64,000 nucleotides of DNA from Pomphorhynchus laevis (Eukaryota; Acanthocephala; Palaeacanthocephala; Echinorhynchida; Pomphorhynchidae), in contig WNNJ02000174.1 of assembly GCA_012934845.2 (NCBI GenBank), positions 62,001 to 126,000 of the forward strand, given 5' to 3'. Below, in pieces: positions 1-10,895 of the stretch. The position numbers and the translations under genes were made by a program. A model generated the notes under the pieces. That model ran no database searches and was not told the DNA's origin. It saw only the letters and a program-made list of their open reading frames with translations. Position 1 is the stretch's first letter; the number at the start of each line of letters is the position of its first letter.

Positions 1-25
1 GGTATACCCGCGCAGTCATTGTTAC

Positions 26-350
26 CATTGAAATTTTGATGAAACTGCAGGTTGTTCTAATCCCATCTATAAGCCAACGTCAGTTTACTACATTTCAGTA
101 TTGGTAGACGCCATCAGTTACTGATCCAATACATAAGTTTCATCGTTTGGTCCTTTTAACGTTGGCTGATGATCACTTGATTCAACTGTATAATCGAAAG
201 TCTTTTCAATCGAAAGCCTTTCGATTGAATAAAAGACTTTCGTCTTGAATTTTGCAAATTTAATTGAAATCATTTCTGATTTCAAATTAAATCAGCGTTG
301 GTAGGGGAAATTCTACCTTTAATGTGAAAACCCACATATATTTCCGAATA
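26..350. repeat. MITE-like short interspersed repeat, copy 1
   Basis: This is one of four related repeats in the window (others near 355, 34011 and 40178). It opens with an ATTGAAATTT-type end and carries a conserved stem-loop at about 105-150, in which GTATTGG pairs with CCAATAC and an inner ATCAG/CTGAT-like helix lies between them. A conserved block around ATTTAATTGAAATCATTTCTG follows. No coding frame is visible. The family is inferred to be non-autonomous because copies are about 330-360 bp, non-coding and bounded by short inverted ends. The right end of this copy is placed approximately. Confidence 0.55.
195..242. repeat. near-perfect inverted repeat (foldback)
   Basis: CGAAAGTCTTTTCAATCGAAAG is followed almost at once by its reverse complement, interrupted only by two or three unpaired bases. 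It would form a hairpin of about 22 bp inside the MITE-like repeat. The second repeat copy (355-712) lacks it, so it is private to this copy. Confidence 0.8.
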
Positions 351-354
351 ATTA

Positions 355-712
355 CTATTGAAATTTCTTACTGCACATTTCAGTATTGGTGAACTCATCA
401 GCACTGACCCAATACTTACATTTCACGTTTGGACCTTTTATCGACTCGTATCATTTATTGCCATTTAGATTTAATAAAATACCTTCTTTTTTACATTTTG
501 CAAATTTAATTGAAATCATTTCTGATTTCAAATCAAATCAGAGTTGGTAAGGAAAGTAATTTGAAAATCAATTTAAAAATCAATTTGAAAATCTACCTAT
601 TTCCCAATTAATAAATATTATTAAACAATTCATGCATAGTTTGTTTCCAAATTTTAAGTTAATATAATTGTGGAGTAATTGTTACAATTTAAATTTTTAA
701 AATTTCAATTCA
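355..712. repeat. MITE-like short interspersed repeat, copy 2
   Basis: It follows copy 1 head-to-tail. It begins ATTGAAATTTC and ends with AAAATTTCAATT, which is an inverted version of the start, so short terminal inverted repeats are visible. It shares the GTATTGG...CCAATAC stem-loop (about 384-417) and the ATTTAATTGAAATCATTTCTG block with copy 1. It is non-coding. The length of about 358 bp agrees with the insertion defined by the empty site for copy 4 at 40178. Confidence 0.6.
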
Positions 713-1234
713 CTTCCAAAATTTTAATGTTTTTAAATAGTGAGGAAATACATCTGTATCGTTATTTGTGCTTATTTTATTTTTCTAACCTTGATTTTAT
801 ATATGCGCGTCGAACTAAATGAGCGGCCGATCTCTCCTACATATTGAATATTGATATTCTTGGTATTCTGCCAAATAATCAACATTTTTAGTTCCACAGT
901 TGTTTTCGCCATTAACCATGTACTCTGAATTAGTTAATTGACTTTTAAAGTGTTCGGTAGTCATAATTTGTGCACCAGTTTTACTGAGTGGCCTTTGACA
1001 TGACTTACATTACATATATTGACGCCTTTCGCTATATTTGAAGATGTCAGCTTTGATCGAACGAGGTAATTCTTGATTTCCTTACTGTTTCATTTGTTTA
1101 TTTATTGCCAAATATTATGAATTCTAAATTCTAACCTTAGAGTTTGTAATTGTAATCGTTGTATTTACAAAGTTTACGGTCTCGCCATAAATATGGGTTA
1201 GGCTAAATCCACCGAAATTGCTGAAAGAATTTAA
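713..1234. other. AT-rich spacer, no feature seen
   Basis: I see no reading frame with protein-like composition, no RNA gene and no repeat shared with other parts of the window. The base composition is slightly less AT-rich than the spacer after 1.8 kb. Confidence 0.5.
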
Positions 1235-1429
1235 AAATTCCTTCAAATAAAGAACATTGTAAGTCACATTGTAGAAGAACATAATGGAATTGGCAAAATG
1301 AAGTATATAATATTAGGCAGTAAATACACAAATGAAGCAGTAAGAAAAAAGGAAAGTAAATGGCAGGGACAAGTAATGACTGGCAGTGATTATGGACTTA
1401 ATAAGAGAACCTTATATCATTGGCGTTAG
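1235..1429 (+). other. open stretch of 64 codons, possible gene fragment, unrecognised
   Basis: The frame is open from just after a stop at 1232 to a TAG at 1427. It reads as a mixed, protein-like composition rich in Lys, Gly and Glu, including a segment around HNGIGKMKYIILGSKYTNE. I do not recognise it. It lies about 100 bp upstream of the chitinase fragment on the same strand, so it could be an exon or pseudo-exon of the same or another gene, or chance. There is no clear splice acceptor in front of it. Confidence 0.25.
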
Positions 1430-1524
1430 GATAGATAGAGTACGTATTCTAATTATGGTAATTTACATAATACATAGACTGTATGTGTAAGAAACTGTTG
1501 TTTTAAGAAACTGATGACCGTCAA

Positions 1525-1767
1525 TTGAGAAATACTAGAATGATCATTTGTTATTATTCAAATTGGGCTCAATACAGACCGGAATCTTGGGTGTACGTTT
1601 CGGAAAACATTGATTATTCTTTGTGTGCACACTATGTACATGCGTTGGCTGTACTTGATAATGTAACTTATCAGATAAAATCCTATGAATGGAACGATGA
1701 GGATCTCGATAATGGTAGAGTTTCAGGCATGTACGTAAAACGACTAAGATGTAATTCGGTTTGCTAA
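1525..1767 (+). pseudogene. GH18 chitinase N-terminal fragment (one exon or pseudo-exon)
   Basis: The translation starts the GH18 chitinase fold. CYYSNWAQYRP at residues 9-19 is the first beta strand and its family signature. Cys9 and Cys34 match the conserved N-terminal disulfide pair, and YEWNDED (54-60) and GMY (68-70) fit the following conserved region. Chitinases of this family hydrolyse chitin in cuticle or peritrophic matrix and normally run well over 350 residues with a DxxDxDxE catalytic motif; neither the motif nor the rest of the barrel appears in the next 1.4 kb. A GTAAAA at 1735, directly after the GMY codons, would make a phase-0 splice donor, so true coding would end at 1734. 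Several core positions depart from the consensus (AHYVHALA where THxxYAFA is usual). No convincing acceptor precedes it. Homology is fairly sure; whether it is functional is not, and I favour a relic. Confidence 0.7.
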
Positions 1768-3047
1768 ATCAAAATTGTTTAGTATTCACTGATCTACTCA
1801 ACTAACTTAATGAGTTTAAATATTAGTTAACTACTTGGTTAACTACCAAGTAGTTAATACGTACTTATAAAAGAATCATTTTATAACTTATAGAATAAGT
1901 TCTAAAATATTTTGAAAATTTTATCTTTAGAATTCTTTCGTAATAGTGCAGTGTAATGCGAACTGATTTGGATTTCTTAAAATGTGTGTTATGATAAAGT
2001 ATAAACTGAAACTAGTCAATAAATATTATATTATTTTCCAATCAGTTTGATATTATTTAAAAATATAAATTGTACGGGCTCAATGGATTCTGTCAAGCAG
2101 TTTAATCAACCTCGTAAACTATATATAAAGATCCCAAATATTAAAGGCGAACTTCAAATGAATATTAGAAACAGATATTAGTATTTATAATGATTCATCA
2201 GCAGGAAATACACCCAACTAATAGATGCAAATAGAAGTCACCCTTAGAACTTAAACTTATAAAATGATTGATGCAAAGTACATGGAACTGTGATTTTAAA
2301 AGTTCTACACTGTAATACTACATACCTTTGTGGATTAGCACCTAATGTATCATTTTTGAATTAAGCAGGAACGAGCAAATTCCAATATGTGATAATTTTG
2401 TTCGCTTATTAAATAAAAACGAATTTATTAATTTTATTATTTGTTTATTTTATTATTTTTCATCATTTATTTTATTTTGAATTCGATCGTATAAATTTTT
2501 CTACCATATCTCGATATGTGCAATTAGGAACATACTAACTGAAATAATAACAGTTAAGAACTTTAATGAACGCGATGTATGTTATCAATTTCTAGCTTAC
2601 AAAAATTCATTACAATTGTTGTATTTGATTGTTTCAATTGTTTTATTATAATTTATTTTATTGTTAATTATAATTATCGATTCGTTACGGCACAAAACCT
2701 TTGTCAGTCGCAAATCGATAAAATGACAATATGCAAATTATTTTAAATCAATTGATATCAAAAATACCTCTCAAATGAATTTAAGCAAATGAATTTAAAA
2801 AAACTAAAAACTATTTTTCTAAAAACTATATTTTGCATGATATGAATCATCAATTTCAATCACAATCTATGATAATAAACTAATAGAATTTTAATTCCAA
2901 AGTATCATTTGTTAAAATATTCAAAAAATTTCAACAAAAATAATATTTATTTAGCCCCTCATATAAACAACGTCATTGAAGATAAATTCGTTTAACATTC
3001 GATTCTCGTAATCAACATAATTGTCATGATCTAAATATAATGGTGAT
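1768..3047. other. AT-rich spacer, no gene seen
   Basis: This is low-complexity AT-rich sequence without a credible reading frame. From about 2841 it becomes loosely similar (I judge roughly 70-75 percent by eye) to 38246-38525, which marks an old edge of the duplication described separately. Confidence 0.5.
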
Positions 3048-3120
3048 AACATAAAATAACATAATATAACATAAAATATAACATAAAATATAACATATAA
3101 TATATAACATCCTGTTATAT
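3048..3120. repeat. AACATAAAATAT-type minisatellite
   Basis: About six imperfect direct repeats of AACATAAAATAT / AACATAATAT lie head-to-tail, directly before the point (about 3138) where near-identity with the second duplication copy begins. The corresponding place in copy B (about 38460-38520) instead has short repeats of AAATAAATGATCTAAATAAA type. Confidence 0.7.
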
Positions 3121-3137
3121 AGATGAGTTTATAAAGG

Positions 3138-6100
3138 TTAAAAAATAAAATAATTAATTATCACATTTGTATTAAATAATTATCTCCAGTAATCTAGTTA
3201 TTCCTTATCTTTACTAAAATTCGCAGTATTGAACGAATAAAGTTGAATTATCTTTAGTCATATTTTTACTGTTTGGAAAGCTGTCGTCTACCATTCTACT
3301 AAGATAAATTAAACTCGTTTCTTTATACAAAAGTTTCGATTGTCTCTACCATCAACTTCTGAGTTCTTGCAGCATAGTACACAATTAGCACAAAAACACT
3401 TCTTTTGATCGACCTCAGACATCTTAGCTAACCTGCTGATGTTTCGAAATTCCTGTAAATGGATTATCTGATGATAGGAAATCGTTGTTATTTCGCTTTT
3501 CCCTAGATGGTTATTATCACATTTTTTGTTAAACTATTAGTATATCATAGGCGTGAATCTAACTGCAAATGCAAATATTGTAGAGAAGATTGTGAGAATG
3601 TGTTGTAAGCACACAGTAGCACCATACTGCTCAATTTGAATATATAAATATATCATTTAATAACATATTAATTCATAATAAAATAACATATTATAACATA
3701 TTATATCATTTAACATATTAATTTCAATTTTGATTTAAAAACGTTAAAATGTTCAATAAAGAACTGTTGATTAAAACATTTGTGATTTTTGAATAGAAAT
3801 AAACATCAGGTAAGATCTGTATTTCAAATATATGTAATGTTTTAAATATTTGATACTTTAAATATCTTTTAACATTAAAATATATATAATAAACATCCGT
3901 TAATAATTATAGTAATTTATGAAACGAAGAACATTTGATACATTTACAACATATATTATATGAAATTAAATTCTTAAACTGCATTAAATTATTTATTATG
4001 TATTATTTAATGAATGCATTAATTTTAAAAAATAGGAAAACCCAATCACTAACGAATTGATTAATTGACTAACAGATTAATTGTAAAAATTTAATTATCT
4101 CAAAATAAAATGGATTTGTTTCATACAGAATATTTGTAAGTAAAATATCTATATCTGTTTATACTCAAATGGACGTCAGGTCACATAATTGACCCGTAGA
4201 ATAGTTATGACTAGCCGTTTTAATGAATTTAAACACAGAAGATAACTTACTTGAAAGTTACAGTTGGACTCGCAGTCGCCAAATATAAGGAATAACTCAA
4301 ACTGTTTGTGAAAGATTCAATTGATATATTTATAAGCAATGATATCAATGAGAATTTACAATGATTGTCTGTAATTAATGGTTCACTAATCTAGTGAAAT
4401 ATCAATGGTAATTCTAGGAGTTACGTTTTTGGCTCAGTTTTGCTTATTAGTCTCTTCGTTCACAAGCAACAAGGAAAATAATTTATCATAAATAAAATAA
4501 AATTTAATTAAAATATGAGCATTTACATAGAAAGACTGCTTAAAAATGGAAAGTGTTTGTTAAAATATCCATAATTTAACTTTAAAAATGTGATCACGCT
4601 CCAGGAATAAAATATATACATCGAACGTTCAAAATCAAATACGATTACATTAAATTGTAAATACCTAATTGTGTAGTGCAAACAAGATTTGAAGTTTGTA
4701 AACAGTTATTGGAGTTACCATTAATATTTCTAAAACAGTAGAAACAACTTAATGTTTTATATCTGGGTACATTTAAATATACAGTGTAAATTCGTCTGTA
4801 TTAACAAAGAACGTTATACTCAGATTTGTTGGAATTCTAAATGTAACATTTAATATTAAAATTTTATTATTTAATTCAAAAATTGATTTTTTAATATAAG
4901 TGAATAAATAAACCTAACACGAGCAAACTTTTTATTTTGAAACAATGTACTTGATTGTCTAATACGTTTAACGGCACCCTACAATGGCTTTATACATTGC
5001 TCCAAAAATTAAAAAAATTCCGTATATTTCTTATGTACATATTTAAAAGTAAAACATTTTTTAAAAAAACTTTAAACTTAAAATTTTTTATACTTACGTT
5101 ACTACATATTTTATGGATGTTGGTAGAACTACTGATTTTGAGAAGAAACGCGAACCGTAAATTTTCCTATTTAGAAAAAGCAATTTAGATAGTGCAAATA
5201 GTCTTGAATCATTTACAATTTCTTCAAATTTGTAAACCGATTTAAATTGATCACATCATGAGACGTGTCATTTTCTCCTTTGAAATTCAAAACTCTAAAA
5301 TTATCGTTAAAATTAATCGGTTCTAAATGAATTGATGTCAAAATTGATTGCATTTTTATCTACAGTTAGACATTAGTTTATAGAGAAATCTGTTTTTATA
5401 GCTAAGCTCGGCTGCATTCTTTAGCTGCATGCTTACATCCAGCTAAAGGAATGAACTATTTTGCTATTTCATGGTTTACTGAGCATCACTCATTCGATGC
5501 TTAGTCTATTATGAAATTATCACAGTTGAATTCAACAATTTATTTTCTTTGTAAATCGATCCATTAGATCCATTTATAAAGGCTGATTAGGATAGAATCA
5601 GACTATACAGTGTCCACGAGTATTATATTAATAATTTTTAACTTCTTGAACTTTTAACTGCCTCCCAAACCCGACCTCCGGATCAGTGGAAACAATAAGC
5701 AAATTTAATATTTATTTTAATTTGTTTTATTCAAGTAAATGCTATGCTAAGTTTTAACTCGAATTGTAATCCTGGATTTGTGTACTTAAATAAAAATATG
5801 TTAGTATTTAATGGATAAAACTGATCAAAATTTATATTTTGATAACCGTATTAATCTCTCTACTGCAGCAATTATCGTTACTTGACTTGCAATAACGAAA
5901 TGTTTCATGCGTATAAAACAAAATGCATTTAATGTCTAACAAATTTTAAATGATCTTTATTCCTCTATTATCGTGTTTTACTTGTATTTTCTTAGTCTTA
6001 TCGTGAATAGGCAATCCACATTGTAGTTTAAGGTCGTAATCTGTTTGTATCCATTGAAAACAGCATTAGACAGAATGACATATTTAAAATAATTACGTTA

Positions 6101-7129
6101 TTTTTACTTTGGTAAATGTAACTAAAACATTTATCATAACATCTAAATCCTTTATCTTAATTTTGATGCATTGTATATTATTTATGAATCAAGTCACAAA
6201 AATTGAGTTTTATTCTTACTTTATATAAATCTAAATTATATTAAATCTCAAGATTAAAATATTTTTTTATAAATTCTTTATTGTACAAAATATGTAAACT
6301 CAATTGACTAATCTGATTTTTAAACGTTTGAAATCTGTAAATAATTAATATTAATACGCAAACACGTTTTATTGAGATCTTTTCAAAATTTTAAGCGTTT
6401 CACTTTTTTTAAATATGGTTTTCAATAATAATTTTCTTCTTCTAATTTTTAAAAAATTGTAAAAAATGCTGATTAGCTTTAGGCTTTAAATACTATATTA
6501 TAAATCGTTTAATAATAAACTCAATAAATTTAATAATAAAGCGATTCTTTAATAAATCGTTTCATTACTAAACACTTTAAGTCTATTACCAATATCTACA
6601 GTATATTTGTGAGTATTTTGTATAATGTGATTGACTTATACATCGAATAAAAATAATTTCATTCAAATTAAAAGATGTTACGTAAAAAACATTTTCATTA
6701 GTCGTTTATACATGCTACGTAAAAAAACATTTTCTAAATATATCTAAAAATACAGTATCATTATAAGGTAACCGAATACAAATTTTATTTATAATTAGTT
6801 TCTTTTTGACAGTTGCACCCTTGTTCCAAATGATGGAATATGCCTTATCAACAACAAATGGAATATTTCTTACATTTTACGAATTTCCACTGGATTTTTA
6901 ATAGCCATCAGCAATTTATCGCAAAATTGGACATGTTTAATGGAACTAAACAAAGTGCATGAAAAAACCATATTTATGGTAAATCATAAAATAGACGTGT
7001 TTGCATCTAAAATGAAAAAGTAAATATCGATAAATATCGATACATAAAAGCTTTATTTCATAATGAGAAATAAATATTCTTTAGTTACCATTTCAGCTTT
7101 CTACATAAATAAAACTTTGATCGAATTAA
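3138..7129. other. duplicated AT-rich spacer without genes
   Basis: There is no supportable gene. One 77-codon open stretch at 4955-5188 is Lys/Leu/Phe-rich low-complexity sequence. It lies in a patch absent or unrecognisable in copy B, so I do not treat it as coding. The segment matches 38525-42770. Confidence 0.6.
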
Positions 7130-7216
7130 AATATTTTTATTTCAATAAACATATATCATCAATAATATTTTTATTTCAATAAACATATATCATCAATAAA
7201 CATTGATGATATATGT
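7130..7216. repeat. 34-bp tandem duplication plus foldback at element 5' junction
   Basis: A 34-bp unit (7130-7163) is repeated immediately (7164-7197). Each unit is host flank plus ACATATATCATCAAT. That 15-mer is the reverse complement of 7202-7216, the start of the Penelope-like insert (its YIDDI-coding segment). The junction therefore consists of an inverted scrap of the element, a tandem copy of flank plus scrap, and then the element itself. Confidence 0.8.
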
Positions 7217-7663
7217 GTATTTAATTCTAATAATTTTTATTCAATTAGTGAGCACATTTATCCAGAAAGCCTTATTCTTAACAAAACCAATATTAATGAT
7301 AAAGAAGGTGTATATCTAGATATGAACATTAAATTAACATTAACTAAAACTACTATTAATTTATATCGTAAAGATGACATATTTAAATTTACAAGAAACA
7401 TATTTTTGCATGAGCATTCATGCATACCATATAATATAAAATATAATACATTAAATAATGAAATTTTAAGAATTGCAACAATATGTAATGATATTGGCTT
7501 TCTTCAAAATCATTTAAATAATTTAATAGATACATATTTTAAACTAGGTTACTATAAAAATAACATCAAGCAGAAAATGGTAAAATATATAAATCAACAC
7601 AATAATATAAAGAATAAATTTAAACTCTTAAGTGGCAAATTTTTATGGATGGATAATAAATAA
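7202..7663 (+). pseudogene. C-terminal fragment of Penelope-like reverse transcriptase
   Basis: The frame corresponds to the last ~143 residues of the 812-residue protein at 60520: it begins at the motif C aspartates and continues through the thumb region. An ATG at 7322 would give 113 codons. Just before the normal stop one extra C (about 7625) shifts the frame, so the C-terminus reads on for several foreign codons. Motifs A and B and the nuclease are absent because of the 5' truncation. It cannot encode an active enzyme. Confidence 0.88.
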
Positions 7664-8043
7664 TATACTTTGCATTAGAATAAGATACTAGATAGTTTTA
7701 TCAGAGGAAATACATCATTAGCATGTATTTGGCCCCGCTGCTATGTTGGGTAGAGGAGTTAGGGGCCGAAACCTGATAGCATAGCAGTTCCTTCTGATGA
7801 CCTCTAATTCTTATTCTGATACAACGTCTGTTATTTATTAGTCAATTCATAAAAATGACGTTTATTTTAAATTTTATTTTTTATTTTATTTTTTTTAACT
7901 TGATTTAAATTATAGAAAATCTAAAAACAATTATTAATTTAATTTTTTAATTATTAAATTTTAATTTAGCATTTTAATTGTTTATTATTACGTTTTGTTT
8001 TTTTATAATTATATTAAATACGTAGACTCAGTTAGCTGATTTA
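7202..8043 (+). mobile_element. 5'-truncated Penelope-like element
   Basis: 7202-8043 matches the 3' 830 bp or so of the long element at 60473-63361, starting inside the catalytic YIDDI codons and ending at the same terminus (GCTGATTTAA). The match runs through the C-terminal coding part, the structured 3' region and the AT-rich tail. Copy B at about 42777 has the uninterrupted target, so this insertion happened after, or in only one lineage of, the duplication. No clean target duplication is visible. Differences from the long copy are few (roughly 1 percent by eye), so it is young. Confidence 0.92.
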
Positions 8044-8687
8044 ATATTGAAAATGTATTTATTTTAATTTATTATTAAATTATTATTTTAATTAATTATC
8101 TTGTATTTCTTTGATATAAGCCACATTTTCGCAACTTAGCCTCTACGTAAATTAACAAAAATTATTCTATGTGAGAGCCATAGTTTGACATTCCATTAAA
8201 TTATACAACCTTAGTGACCCGTTTGAATTACATGAATTAAATTTTCTTAGTTGGATTAAACAATTCATCTTCATTTTTGAATCGATATAATGCTAGAAAA
8301 TCCTTAGTGTCATCCTCCAAATAATACATTCATCGTCACTTGGCAATGCATTTTAGTCTTTGTTACATGGATCTTTCCATAGAAAAATATGTCCCTACTT
8401 TGTCCAAGAACATTAAAATCCGCTATCTTAATTGCCTCAATTAATGACTACTTTGAAACATTTTGCTCGTTTCAAAATATTCTTAAACCTATTCAAGTCA
8501 AATCCAGCATCCGAATTTATCAAAACGGTGAAACTAAGAATAATAGATATGTTTGTGAATATTTTAAGTGCGTCCTGCAGACAGCCCGCTTACAAGTTCA
8601 CTGAAATAAACAAAAAATTACAAAATGTTGTGGCTTAAGTCCATACCACGTAGTCGACTTTATAACGATGTAATTCGAATCTCATGT
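8044..8687. other. duplicated spacer with a small shared open frame
   Basis: This stretch matches 42781-43430. A short plus-strand frame (8432-8638; 43173-43421 in copy B) is open in both copies and reads MxQLMTTLKHFARFKIFLNL at the start. Only one or two residues differ over 60 codons, but the DNA is nearly identical anyway, so conservation carries no weight. I do not recognise it and see no start context or partner gene. Confidence 0.3.
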
Positions 8688-10756
8688 CTAGCACAGCTGC
8701 AGGGCCTTCTTGCTCAGTAGAAAGGTGGGAAGCATGAATTTAAAGGTAGTGAGGTTAGGCTGGCAACGAAGTTTTAAGGGGAGAGTATTCCAAATTAGAG
8801 GCATAGGAATGAAACAGGAACGCAGGTCAAAGCTCGACGGATGACTTGGAATGTGTAGTTGGAACTGATTGGTTGAACCAAGTGCTCGGGAGGACGAATA
8901 TTCAGCGACGTGCAATTTTAAGTGAAGATACGGATGGGTTGATAAAGTAAGCGAAAAGAGAAAACGGGAGAGTAACATAAAACTTTATTTTGTATATTAA
9001 GCCAATAAAGGTTAATATGTTCCTTAGAAATAGGATCACAATGACGTCGTTGAAGTATCGGGCTCAATACCTCTTCGAAGAAAGCTATACAGATGTCAGT
9101 AGCACAAGATGGGAAGTTTGAGAAGAGCGAGATGCAATTGTTAAGAGGTAGCAGGAGAGAGAACATAAGTGTTGAAAATTTTAACAATTGATGGTTTTTT
9201 AAATGGAACGAATGTCACGGAGACTAGGATAAAATGAACGAACCTTTTTTAGTGCAAATTACGTGGACCAAAGAGAGGAGTACATAATTAGTTCGAGAAA
9301 TATTAGCGAATCCACGCAAGGAATGCGATGGTCATTGCTTGCAGAGATCATGGTAAGATTGAATATGTATGCGGGAAGGGTGGATCCAATAAACACCAGA
9401 TTTCGTGGAAATTACGACTATTCTATTGAATGAAAAGTGGTGATATACGATTCTAGACGGGATGAATTCGTGGCGAGAAAAGTAGTTAAGGATGAATTGA
9501 GTACGGATGAATAGATAAGGATGTCATATTCATATTGCATGACATTACATTTGAATGCTGTGCAAAGTGGACCAAGATCCCAAGGAGAAACGAGAAAAAG
9601 AAGCGGATTCGATTTAATACCGTTCAGCGCTGCCAATCAGTAGTCGCGGATGATAGTTGATTATTCCAAAAGAGTGTAGCTTTAGTCTGAAGAAGGAACG
9701 AAAATGATGGCGTTTGTTGAACAATTGACCGTGGATGGATGGAAATAGGGTGATCGTGCTGCGATAAATAAAATGATTACACGTCATATATTGACAACGG
9801 AGATCACGCTTTCATGAGCGGCATTCACTGTTAAACAAAGGAACAGAGTTTTACGTGATGGTAGGAATTTCCATATTAGAAGAATATAATCGACAATGGC
9901 ATAAACTTGGGATCGGTTGGTATGGACATCAACGGGAACTGATGACAAGCAAGTGGATAGTATAGACGAAATTAGTTCACAAGTGATATCTGCAAGATGC
10001 AATGAAGAACATAAGCGAAAAGTGATCACCTATTGAGATTTGTCGACCTGGTCTAGATTTATTCTAATTAAGACCATGTAGTAGTCAGATATTCCTGGGC
10101 CACTGACAATACAAGAGTAACTATGCAGGAAGTATTCACGGATACAAACACAATCTAGAAGGCCACCCAATTGATGATTAGGTTCAAAAAGAATAAGTAA
10201 ATACTCGTAGATGTGAAAGATGAATGCAAATTTACGAGAAATTGATAGGTAGCTACGTTCTTGACAGATAATGAAATCAACGATTACAATATTGGAAATA
10301 GTTAGTGGGGAGATAAATTATAAAATGTTAGACAAATCTTCAAAGAATATGGATAGGGTTCTGAGCGGTAAATCAAAAATAAGTAGAAAAAGAGCAATGA
10401 AAATGAGACGGTACAACGGAGTAGTTAGGAGGTGGTGATTGAAAGACAGGAGACCAATAGCGTTTACAATGATAGAAGACTTGGCCATCTCGACGAAGTA
10501 AAGGCTCGTGGCAGAAGTTACGAAGAGGTCGAGGAAGGTGTGTGACTAAGTCACCATTGAGACGTAGATGACGAATGACAAGATCATCATAATTTTGATG
10601 TCTGGTATCAGTGAGGCAAAGGATATTGAGATTGGATTCGTGAAGTGCGTTGAAAATCGAGACGACTGTTGATGGCATTGATTGGCAATTGAAAAATACC
10701 AGGCAAATGATGGATAATCTGGTCAAGAAAGCAGTCAGGCATTGATAATGGATCAC
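8688..10756 (-). mobile_element. decayed CR1/L2-like LINE, copy A
   Basis: On the minus strand, pieces in several frames follow the order of a CR1-type ORF2. An endonuclease start (10756-10440) has a NCQS motif and NILCLTDTRHQ. A middle piece at 10029-9784 follows. A reverse transcriptase scrap at 9636-9418 has SPWDLGPL...YDILIYSS where GxxLGPLLF...YADDxxIY is expected. C-terminal pieces are at 9187-8918 and 8978-8688, the latter with RSCFIPMPLIWNTLPLKLR, the typical WNxLPxxLR tail. Many frame changes and lost catalytic residues show an old, inactive copy. The same relic in copy B is split by a later LINE. Confidence 0.75.
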
Positions 10757-10895
10757 CCAGCATTGAAGGACATGTAGGATGCATCGTGTTATGAATCGGT
10801 GTTATTCTCCTTACTATAAAGTAGATACTGCAGCATCATGAACAAGAACCATTTAAATACGGTGCGCTCGTTTTGCAGCGAGACTTAAGACGTAC

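Noticed and set aside
105-150. Hammerhead ribozyme on the minus strand of the MITE-like repeat (CTGATGAG ... GAAA)
   Set aside because: Between the boxes there is no acceptable helix II and no matching helix I/III; the sequence is better explained by a simple double-stem hairpin.
4955-5188. 77-codon plus-strand open frame
   Set aside because: Low-complexity Lys/Leu/Phe composition from AT-rich DNA, no motif, not present in the corresponding copy B sequence.
8432-8638. Small conserved protein shared by both duplication copies
   Set aside because: The copies are too similar in DNA for conservation to mean anything; no homology recognised.
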